Assembly (NCBI GenBank): GCA_027063545.1
Contig: JAMORN010000164.1
Location: 1-5,943, forward strand
Length of the DNA stretch: 5,943 nt
From: a bacterium
Lineage (GTDB): Bacteria; JAMORN01
Reading direction: 5' to 3'
This document shows, in pieces, positions 1 through 5,943 of the stretch. Under the pieces are notes generated by a model. That model ran no database searches and was not told where the DNA came from. It saw nothing but the letters and a program-made list of their open reading frames with translations. The position numbers were made by a program, and so were the translations under genes. Every line of letters begins with the position of its first letter. Positions within the stretch are counted from its first letter, which is position 1.

Positions 1-1
1 A

Positions 2-1060
2 CTCTTAAAAGAAGATGAAGATTTAAGGGATACATTTAACTATTTTTTTATTGATGAGTTTCAGGATATAAATGCTCTTCAATATAAGTTTATTAAATCA
101 TTTAATATTAAATCCCTATTTGTAATAGGAGATAGAAAACAAAATATTTATGAATTTAGAGGTTCTGACTATAGATTTTTTGATATATTAGAAAAGGAGT
201 TTAATGCAAAAAAATTTTATTTAACAATAAACTATAGAAGTGATGAGGATATTGTTAATCTATCAAATAAATTCTTAAATGTAGAGCCTCCTCTTACAGC
301 AACAAAAATCTACAATGATAAATCTATCTCCATATTTGAAGCATCAAACTCTAATGAAGAGGCTTATTTTATTATTAATAAAATAGAAGAGTTAATTGGA
401 GGAATGGGATTTTATAATGTTAATTTTCTTTCTTTAGATAAAGAAAATATATCTTTTAAGGATATTGCTATAATTGTAAGACACAGAAATGTTATAACAA
501 AAATTGTTGAATATCTTAAAAAACGGGGTATTCCATATACAATTGTTGGGGTAAAAGCACCTTGGAGTGAAGATGATTTTGTTATGCTAGTTGAAAAATT
601 AATAGAAAACAAAAAAGATGATTGGAAAGAATATCTTTTTGATAAATTTAAAGAAAAAACTAATGACAGTGTTTATTTAGAAAAATTTGAGTCTATATTA
701 AAAACCTATTCCTCTATAGAAGAACTTTATGACTATATTATATTTAACCCATACATAGAGATTGATAGAGAATATGAATCTGTTAAGATATTAACAATAC
801 ATGCTTCAAAAGGACTTGAATTTGACAGCGTTTTTATTCCTTCTTTTGATAAAGAAAATTATCCTTCTAAGATATTTAACAATAATATAGATGAGGAAAA
901 AAGATTATTTTATGTGGCAATAACAAGGGCAAAAAGAAATCTATTTTTCTCTTATAACAAACATGTGGGAGAATCTCCTTTTATTGAAGGAATAAAAAAT
1001 TTAATTTCAAAAGAAAAGATTAAAAAGAAAAAGGATGCTGATCAACTGAAATTTTTCTAA
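2..1060 (+). CDS. UvrD/Rep-type SF1 DNA helicase, C-terminal part (5' end outside window)
   Basis: This is an ATP-dependent 3'-5' DNA helicase/translocase of the UvrD/PcrA/Rep family. The reading frame is open from base 2 and already encodes helicase motifs before the first in-frame ATG (404), so the gene enters from the left; 352 residues are visible. Seen in order: Walker B/motif II DEFQD (visible residues 18-22), motif III GDRKQNIYEFRG (43-54), motif IV NYRS (77-80), a 2A-like segment (about 135-185), motif V LTIHASKGLEFD (264-275) and motif VI with the arginine-finger region YVAITRAKR (304-312). The Walker A/Q-motif half is missing because of the window edge. Only about 184 residues separate motifs IV and V, roughly 90 fewer than in UvrD/PcrA, so the 2B subdomain is largely absent. 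The C-terminus is Lys-rich and ends in QLKFF, resembling a clamp-binding peptide. The HAD gene follows 15 bases later. Family assignment is sure; the exact member (PcrA, Rep or a divergent paralogue) is not. Confidence 0.93.
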   Translation, partial: LLKEDEDLRDTFNYFFIDEFQDINALQYKFIKSFNIKSLFVIGDRKQNIYEFRGSDYRFFDILEKEFNAKKFYLTINYRSDEDIVNLSNKFLNVEPPLTATKIYNDKSISIFEASNSNEEAYFIINKIEELIGGMGFYNVNFLSLDKENISFKDIAIIVRHRNVITKIVEYLKKRGIPYTIVGVKAPWSEDDFVMLVEKLIENKKDDWKEYLFDKFKEKTNDSVYLEKFESILKTYSSIEELYDYIIFNPYIEIDREYESVKILTIHASKGLEFDSVFIPSFDKENYPSKIFNNNIDEEKRLFYVAITRAKRNLFFSYNKHVGESPFIEGIKNLISKEKIKKKKDADQLKFF

Positions 1061-1062
1061 AT

Positions 1063-1070
1063 AAGGGGGA
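1063..1070 (+). promoter_or_regulatory. Shine-Dalgarno site for the TTG-started HAD gene
   Basis: AAGGGGGA lies 5 bases before the TTG at 1076, right after the helicase stop codon. This strong site supports the TTG as the true start, because no ATG gives a start that keeps the HAD motif I near the N-terminus. Confidence 0.75.
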
Positions 1071-1075
1071 TAGTT

Positions 1076-1777
1076 TTGGCTAAGGTAAGGAGTATTATTG
1101 TGGATATTGATAACACGCTCTTATCTCAGGCAAGAAGAATATTAACAGTTATTAGTATGGTAAAGAATACTCCTATTGATATAGAAAAGGTTTTAAATGG
1201 AAGTATATCCTTAGAAAAACCTTTGGAGTATTATAAACAAATGAATGAAAAAGAAATAAGGCTTTTTTATTCTATTTTTTTAAGCGATATGTATTATTAT
1301 GATGAAGAGAAAAAAGAGTATCTTGTTGATCCAATACCTATGAGTAGAGAAATCCTTTGGGCTTTAAAAAAAGATGGTTATAGAATATTCTATGTTACAG
1401 CACGAATATATAATAATATTGTAAAACAATTTGATATGACTTATAAAATGCTAAAAGATTTTGATTATCCTATAGAAGATAAAGATATGGAACTTATTCT
1501 TATGCCCAACGATTATATACCAGATTCTTATGAAGGTTTTTATTCTTTAGCAAAAAAATTCAAAAGGGAAGTATCTAAAGAATTAAAAGCCAAATATAGG
1601 GCTTTTATTGGTATTGGGGATTCTTCTTCGGATATAGATGCTTATAATGAAGCAGGTATAGTAAGTGTTCAAGCACGCTTTGTTATTCCAGAATATAAAT
1701 ACTACAATAAAGCAAAAGAAGCTGTATATAAATGGAGTGATTTTCTTGATATTATTGAGAAATATAAAAATGTCTAA
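1076..1777 (+). CDS. HAD-superfamily hydrolase of unknown substrate
   Basis: A 233-residue cytosolic protein with the HAD-fold phosphohydrolase motifs. Motif I is DIDNT (residues 10-14, nucleophile D10 and acid/base D12). Motif II is the Thr in FYVTAR (T108). A motif III Lys is likely among K160-K163, and motif IV is GIGDSSSD (179-186, Mg-binding D182 and D186). About 80 mostly helical residues between motifs I and II form a probable C1-type cap, which sets substrate specificity in this superfamily. All catalytic residues are present, so the enzyme is probably active, most likely as a small-molecule phosphatase or nucleotidase, but the substrate cannot be read from the sequence. It starts with TTG behind a strong ribosome site 15 bases after the helicase gene, so the two are likely co-transcribed. 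Whether that means a shared role in DNA or nucleotide metabolism is inference only. Confidence 0.85.
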   Translation: MAKVRSIIVDIDNTLLSQARRILTVISMVKNTPIDIEKVLNGSISLEKPLEYYKQMNEKEIRLFYSIFLSDMYYYDEEKKEYLVDPIPMSREILWALKKDGYRIFYVTARIYNNIVKQFDMTYKMLKDFDYPIEDKDMELILMPNDYIPDSYEGFYSLAKKFKREVSKELKAKYRAFIGIGDSSSDIDAYNEAGIVSVQARFVIPEYKYYNKAKEAVYKWSDFLDIIEKYKNV

Positions 1778-1818
1778 CTAATAATCGATATTAAATGAAG
1801 TTAAATTAAAAATATTTT

Positions 1819-2412
1819 CTAAAACTGAAGACCGCTTTGAACACCTGGAATATTTTGAAGATCTTTACTATCAAAATAAATATAAAAATAAATCTCTCCT
1901 TCACTACCTGCTAAAACCATCCATAATTTACCATAATTGTCATCCCACTCTGCATACCACATCTTTCTTCCCATCTTTATAAGTTGGCCTATTGTAAATT
2001 GCCTATCTTCTGATTTTGGCATATAACTTTTTGTAATAGGTCCATACTTGGCAAGAAAAGCTGCTTGATACTTTTGAAATAAATCGGTCCATTCATCTGG
2101 AGAATGAGGATTTGAAAAAACAATCCATACCCTTTTTAATAAATTATCATAAAAACCAAAATAAACATCAACAGAATCATACAAAAAATAGTCCCTAAAT
2201 GTATAATAGGTTAACGGCTCTCCTTGATCCTCTGCTGGGAAAAGCTTATCAAGTAGAATTGATTTTACCTCATCGTAGGTCATTCCAAAAGTAAAATCCT
2301 TATATCCTCCTATTGCCTCATAAACTACTTCTGAATAGGAGATTTTAAATAATCCCCCTATAATTAAAAAAACTATTACTATAATAACTGCTAATCTTTT
2401 TTTCTTTTTCAT
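1819..2412 (-). CDS. membrane-anchored or secreted protein of unknown function
   Basis: A 197-residue protein not assigned to a named family. It begins MKKKKR followed by a hydrophobic segment (about 8-22), which is either an uncleaved N-terminal anchor or a signal peptide; SYS (25-27) could precede a cleavage site. It contains no cysteine, so it is not a lipoprotein and carries no metal-thiolate site. The exported part begins with FTFGMTYDEVKSIL (40-53). It continues with a beta-rich stretch and KYGPITKSY (122-130), then a Trp- and Tyr-rich C-terminal half. The pattern 'FGM..DEV ... F.YDNLL..V.I.F ... KYG.P' resembles small extracytoplasmic alpha/beta domains of the SmpA/BLIP-like kind, but this is only pattern similarity. 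ATG start; a weak GGGA lies 13 bases upstream. It lies 52 bases after the redox operon on the same strand, so read-through is possible, but a functional link is not shown. It ends with TAG. Confidence 0.75.
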   Translation of the reverse strand: MKKKKRLAVIIVIVFLIIGGLFKISYSEVVYEAIGGYKDFTFGMTYDEVKSILLDKLFPAEDQGEPLTYYTFRDYFLYDSVDVYFGFYDNLLKRVWIVFSNPHSPDEWTDLFQKYQAAFLAKYGPITKSYMPKSEDRQFTIGQLIKMGRKMWYAEWDDNYGKLWMVLAGSEGEIYFYIYFDSKDLQNIPGVQSGLQF

Positions 2413-2464
2413 AACTAGATATTTCCCAATTGGTTATTTTACCTTATGTATTTAAAATAAAAAA

Positions 2465-5092
2465 TTATTCAAAAAAGTAAATAGTTTTATTCTCATTAAT
2501 TTCAAACGGAACTCTGTCTTTTAAATCTTTTTTTATTATTAAAACACTACTTGTTTTGCTTTGCAATGCTTCCAATTGTTTCAAATCTTCCTCATTTTCT
2601 GGATCATATAAAATTATATTTTCTATCACTTTTAACTGAGATTCTATATTCTTATTTACATAAACCTCTTTTAAATTGTGTTTTAATTCAAAAACAATAT
2701 TATAATAAAGACTTCTATTCTTTTCTAGGTTATCTGCATATATAATTATTCTACCAACTTGAGAAAGAATATTTTTTAAATCATCTATATTAAATTCTCT
2801 TTTTATAAAATCTTTCTCTTCAATTTTTGAAATATCCATATTTTTTAGTTTATTTAAAAACTCAAATCTTCCTTTTGAGCATATAAAATTGTTATCAATC
2901 GCTTTTATATGAGAAACATAACTATTATAATAAAATACCTCTACCTTACAATTATCATCACATAAATCACATCTTAATATCTTTGATTTATATTTTATTG
3001 GAAGTATTCTATGGGAGTTAGGCTTTTGAATAATCCCTGCTGTTGGACAAACATCAGTACAGTTTCCACAATTATCACAAAAATTCTTATCAAAATCTAA
3101 ATACATATCAAAGCCTCTTTCAACAAAAGATAACACACCTACCTTATGAGTAGATGAACATACATCAATACATTGACCACAAACAATACATTTATTTCTA
3201 TTTACTTCAATATTTGGAGTAATATTTTCTATCTTATGATATTTAAAATCTCCTTTATAAGAAAGTTTTATACGATATTCACTTGAATATTCTCTTAATT
3301 TACAAGTATGTAAAGCACTACACCCACACTCAAAACATCTATCAGCCTCTCTTGAAGCTTCTTCTTGAGTTATTTCCAATTCTATCTCTCTAAAATCCTT
3401 AATTCTCTCTCCTGGAGGGTTTTCTTTAGGCTTTATTCTATTATATCTAAAAATACTCTCCTCAGGAATTATATATGAAATATCCTTTAATATCTTATTT
3501 TTCTCTTCCTCACTATCAAAAAATAAATATCTTTTGGAATAAAACTCATATTCTATCTCTTTCTTTTCCAAATAATTTTTAACCTTTTTATATGCTTTTT
3601 TACCATGACCTATTGCATCAATAACCACAGATGGCCCTGTTATACCATCTCCTGCAACAAAAAGATCCTCTATTGATGTAGATACCCCCCACTCGTCATA
3701 AGTTTCAGGATAACCGTATTTATTTAATACTATTCTATTATCATCTATACCTTTTTTATAAACATCTGTGTCAACCCTTTGACCTATTGCTGCTATAATT
3801 ATATCTGCTTCCTCAATTTTGTATTCATCAAGTTCTATAAGTTTTCCCTTTTTACTATTTGGATCTTCCTCTATTTTAGTTTTAACAAATCTAATACCCT
3901 CTGCTTTATCCTCTTTTTTTAACAACTCCTTAGGAGCCCAGTTAAATTCAAAAATAACCCCTTCTTCTTGAGCATGATAAATCTCCCAAGGATGAGCTGG
4001 CATCTCTTTTCTTGATCTTCTATATAAAATCTTTACCTCTTTTGCATTAAGTCTTAAAGATACCCTTGCTGCATCAATTGCTACATCACCCCCACCTATC
4101 ACTAAAACCTTCTTTCCTGAAATCTCATCTTCCTTTATCTTTCCTAATTTAAAATTAATTAAAAACTCAAGCCCTTTATATATATTTGAAACCTCATACT
4201 CTCCTTCAAGACCTAACTTTCTTGAACCCATTGCACCAATTGCTAAAATAACAGAATCATATCCCTGCTTTTTCAAAGAAGAGTATGTAATATCCTTACC
4301 AAACTCTACATTATTAATAAAATTTATTCCTAAAGCCTTAAATATCTCAAGTTCCCTATCAAGAAGTTCATCATTTAATCTATAATCTGGTATTGCATAC
4401 CTTAACATTCCACCAGGCTCAGGAAGTTTATCATAAATATCTACTTTATACCCATCTTTTGCTAAATAATAACCTGCTGTTAATCCTGCAGGACCCTGCC
4501 CAATTATTGCAACCTTAAAATTTTTATTAGGAAGTTTATTAGCCTTTCTATACTTATAAGCATTTTCTGCTGCTTTTCTTTTTAAATCATTAATATTTAC
4601 AGAAATATCAAGATGCTGTCTATTACAATTATATTCACATTTTCTAACACATACCCTTCCACATACTATTGGTAAAGGATTATCCTCTCTAATAACCTCA
4701 TCTGCTTCTATATATTTTCCTTCTTTTACTAACTTTAAATAAGATTGAATATTAACATTTGCAGGACATGCCTCTCTACATGGGGCAATACAATCAGCAA
4801 AATGATTGGATACTAAAAGACTTAAAGCCTCTTTTCTTGCATCTTTTACCTTTGGTGTATTGGTATATATTTTTATCCCTTCCGAAATCTTTGTTGAACA
4901 AGAAGGTACATTCATCCTTCTTCCATTTATCTCTACCTCAACAACACAAACAAAACAACTATTTTTATGGCCAAGTCTTGAATTATAACATAAAGTTGGA
5001 ATCTTTATATTAGCATATTTCTCTACAGCTTTTAAAATTGTTAAATCATTCTCTTTTATGTTGTACTCTTTATCATTTATATAAATTTTCAT
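2465..5092 (-). CDS. multidomain iron-sulfur flavoprotein, NuoG-like with embedded GltD/NfnB-like NAD(P)H module (StnC-like)
   Basis: An 875-residue cytosolic electron-transfer subunit. Domains in order: NuoG/HydA-type [2Fe-2S] (about 1-80; C35, C46, C49, C65); His of a NuoG His-Cys motif (H97); GltD/NfnB-type Fe-S segment (C101, C105, C109, then CGRVC..KCEYNC with C144, C148, C152, C156); FAD-binding GQGPAGL (198-204); NAD(P)-binding GGGDVAIDAAR (333-343), followed by YRRSRKEMPA (357-366), whose arginines favour NADPH; and the second FAD motif VAGDG (479-483). Next come CFECGC plus CKLR (C586, C589, C591, C597) and two ferredoxin clusters (C635/638/641/645 and C672/675/678/682). The last recognisable part is a molybdopterin-type Fe4S4 motif (C708, C711, C715, C738 in CSKGRF). 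The final ~125 residues look like a shrunken molybdopterin-oxidoreductase start, with no cofactor site. The start ATG has GGAGA 8 bases upstream. Proposed role: the NADP-reducing subunit of an Stn-type bifurcating transhydrogenase with the preceding NuoF-like subunit. The alternative is an electron-input subunit of a formate dehydrogenase or hydrogenase complex. Domain content is seen; the complex is inferred. Confidence 0.9.
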   Translation of the reverse strand: MKIYINDKEYNIKENDLTILKAVEKYANIKIPTLCYNSRLGHKNSCFVCVVEVEINGRRMNVPSCSTKISEGIKIYTNTPKVKDARKEALSLLVSNHFADCIAPCREACPANVNIQSYLKLVKEGKYIEADEVIREDNPLPIVCGRVCVRKCEYNCNRQHLDISVNINDLKRKAAENAYKYRKANKLPNKNFKVAIIGQGPAGLTAGYYLAKDGYKVDIYDKLPEPGGMLRYAIPDYRLNDELLDRELEIFKALGINFINNVEFGKDITYSSLKKQGYDSVILAIGAMGSRKLGLEGEYEVSNIYKGLEFLINFKLGKIKEDEISGKKVLVIGGGDVAIDAARVSLRLNAKEVKILYRRSRKEMPAHPWEIYHAQEEGVIFEFNWAPKELLKKEDKAEGIRFVKTKIEEDPNSKKGKLIELDEYKIEEADIIIAAIGQRVDTDVYKKGIDDNRIVLNKYGYPETYDEWGVSTSIEDLFVAGDGITGPSVVIDAIGHGKKAYKKVKNYLEKKEIEYEFYSKRYLFFDSEEEKNKILKDISYIIPEESIFRYNRIKPKENPPGERIKDFREIELEITQEEASREADRCFECGCSALHTCKLREYSSEYRIKLSYKGDFKYHKIENITPNIEVNRNKCIVCGQCIDVCSSTHKVGVLSFVERGFDMYLDFDKNFCDNCGNCTDVCPTAGIIQKPNSHRILPIKYKSKILRCDLCDDNCKVEVFYYNSYVSHIKAIDNNFICSKGRFEFLNKLKNMDISKIEEKDFIKREFNIDDLKNILSQVGRIIIYADNLEKNRSLYYNIVFELKHNLKEVYVNKNIESQLKVIENIILYDPENEEDLKQLEALQSKTSSVLIIKKDLKDRVPFEINENKTIYFFE

Positions 5093-5100
5093 ACTATCAT

Positions 5101-5105
5101 TCTCC
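5101..5105 (-). promoter_or_regulatory. Shine-Dalgarno site of the 875-residue flavoprotein gene
   Basis: Read on the - strand, GGAGA sits 8 bases before the ATG at 5092, in the 17-base gap after the NuoF-like stop codon. The tight spacing and good site indicate translation from one polycistronic mRNA. An out-of-frame ATG between site and start opens only a three-codon frame (ATG ATA GTA TGA) that overlaps the real start. Confidence 0.7.
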
Positions 5106-5109
5106 AGAT

Positions 5110-5943
5110 TTAAGAATCTTTATATATAGCCTTTGTTGGACAAATTCCTATACAAGACTCACACTTTATACAACCATCTTGATTTATTCTATACTTTCCA
5201 TTCTCAAGTTTAATAATTGTATTTGTAGGACAAACATTACTACACGCACCACAACCAATACATTTATCCTCATCTATAACAACCCTTATTAATGCCTTAC
5301 ATACCTTAGCAGGACATCTCTTTTCTCTAATATGAGCTAAATACTCATCTCTAAAATACTTAAGAGTTGTAAGTACTGGATTTGGGGCAGTTTTACCTAA
5401 AGCACACAAAGAATTTTCTTGTATTTTTTTTGCTAAATCCTCAAGTTTATCTAAATCCTCTTCTTTCCCTTCTCCATTTGTTATTCTCTCAAGAATCTCA
5501 AGCATTCTTTTTGTCCCAATTCTACAAAAAGTACATTTACCACAAGATTCTTTCTGGGTAAAAGAGAGAAAATACTTGGCTACATCAACCATACAGGATG
5601 TTTCATCTAAAACTATAACACCTCCAGAACCTACTATAGCACCAACTTTTTTTAACTCTTCATAATCAATTTGAGTATTAAATAAAGATTTAGGAACGCA
5701 GCCTCCTGATGGCCCTCCAATCTGAACAGCTTTAACCTCTTTATCCTCCTTAATACCACCACCTACTTTAAATACTAAATCTTCAATTGTTATTCCAAAA
5801 GGAACCTCAACAAGCCCTGTATTTTTCACTTTACCTGCTAATGAAAATACCTTTGTACCTTTAGATTTATCTGTTCCATACTTGGCAAACTCTTTTGCAG
5901 AATGTCTTATTATCCATGGAATATTGGCAAATGTCTCTACATT
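5110..5943 (-). CDS. nuoF: NuoF/HydB-like NADH-binding FMN and iron-sulfur subunit, 3' part (5' end outside window)
   Basis: The C-terminal 277 residues of a NuoF-family subunit; the frame stays open to the right edge and the residues there (NVETFANIP, KYGTDKSKGTKVF) are typical NuoF, so the GTG at 5829 is an internal Val codon. Visible features: an SLBB-type segment (about 36-85) with GGPSGGCVP; the [4Fe-4S] motif ESCGKCTFC (C134, C137, C140) with its distant partner in LCALG (C180); H204, C210 and C215 in LAHIREKRCPAKVC; and a C-terminal ferredoxin domain with two CxxCxxCxxxCP clusters (C228/231/234/238 and C258/261/264/268). Complex I NuoF lacks that extra ferredoxin domain, whereas bifurcating hydrogenase HydB, HndC and StnB-type subunits have it. 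The FMN and NADH sites lie mostly outside the window. The downstream GltD-containing partner fits an Stn-type transhydrogenase, with this subunit oxidising NADH and exchanging electrons with ferredoxin. A NuoE-like gene is expected directly upstream. Confidence 0.93.
   Translation of the reverse strand, partial: NVETFANIPWIIRHSAKEFAKYGTDKSKGTKVFSLAGKVKNTGLVEVPFGITIEDLVFKVGGGIKEDKEVKAVQIGGPSGGCVPKSLFNTQIDYEELKKVGAIVGSGGVIVLDETSCMVDVAKYFLSFTQKESCGKCTFCRIGTKRMLEILERITNGEGKEEDLDKLEDLAKKIQENSLCALGKTAPNPVLTTLKYFRDEYLAHIREKRCPAKVCKALIRVVIDEDKCIGCGACSNVCPTNTIIKLENGKYRINQDGCIKCESCIGICPTKAIYKDS

Noticed and set aside
412-612. Small - strand open frame inside the helicase gene
   Set aside because: It lies antisense to conserved helicase coding sequence, has no ribosome site or recognisable domain, and is expected by chance in such AT-rich DNA.
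404-1060. Treating the helicase as a complete 218-residue protein starting at ATG 404
   Set aside because: The same frame is open back to base 2 and encodes motifs II, III and IV, so 404 is an internal Met and the gene is cut by the window edge.
2413-2464. A promoter (TAAAAT -10 at 2436-2441 on the - strand) or a CCAATTGG operator (2426-2433) before the exported-protein gene
   Set aside because: No matching -35 is found at a proper distance, and an 8-base palindrome in AT-rich DNA is weak evidence. The gap also holds no GC-rich terminator hairpin.
2465-5092. A standard complex I NuoG or a formate dehydrogenase catalytic subunit
   Set aside because: A whole GltD-type flavoprotein module is present and the molybdopterin catalytic domain, including any active-site Cys/Sec, is missing.
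2465-5092. A glutamate synthase small subunit (GltD) or ordinary NfnB
   Set aside because: The NuoG-like [2Fe-2S] N-terminus, the C-terminal ferredoxin and Fe4S4 motifs, and the NuoF-like partner do not fit either.
4759-5292. Several overlapping + strand open frames of 60-84 codons opposite the redox operon
   Set aside because: They are antisense to Cys-rich conserved coding sequence, give low-complexity peptides, and have no supporting start sites.
5110-5829. Treating the NuoF-like gene as starting at GTG 5829
   Set aside because: Codons from 5830 to 5943 continue in frame and encode conserved NuoF residues; the GTG is the Val in the GKVKNTG segment.

Overview
This is a compact, very AT-rich stretch of bacterial DNA with tight gene spacing, heavy AGA/ATA codon use, strong Shine-Dalgarno sites and a TTG start. 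Together with an NADH/ferredoxin/NADPH-type redox operon, this points to a strict anaerobe of the low-GC Clostridia kind. A low-GC thermophilic lineage such as Dictyoglomus-like bacteria cannot be excluded from sequence alone.

Left part (2-1777, + strand): the C-terminal ~352 residues of a UvrD/Rep-type SF1 DNA helicase whose 5' end lies outside the window. After 15 bases comes a TTG-started HAD-superfamily hydrolase of unknown substrate. The helicase appears to lack most of the usual 2B subdomain and ends in a Lys-rich tail with a terminal QLKFF that resembles a sliding-clamp-binding peptide. These two genes look co-transcribed.

Right part (- strand, read from 5943 down to 1819): the 3' part of a NuoF/HydB-like flavin and iron-sulfur subunit, then 17 bases later an 875-residue multidomain iron-sulfur flavoprotein. 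The latter is built from a NuoG-like [2Fe-2S] domain, a complete GltD/NfnB-like FAD + NAD(P) module, a NuoG-like 2x[4Fe-4S] ferredoxin region and a stub of a molybdopterin-oxidoreductase Fe4S4 domain without a catalytic molybdopterin domain. NuoF-like plus GltD-containing NuoG-like is the composition known from the Stn-type electron-bifurcating transhydrogenase of acetogens (StnABC of Sporomusa ovata). In that reading NADH and reduced ferredoxin together reduce NADP+. The NuoE-like third subunit would be expected just upstream, outside the window.

The same strand then carries, after a 52-base gap, a small membrane-anchored or secreted protein of unknown function. It meets the HAD gene tail-to-tail across 41 bases with no visible terminator hairpin. 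No tRNA, rRNA, CRISPR, insertion sequence or other mobile element was seen, and there is no gene-free stretch longer than 52 bases.
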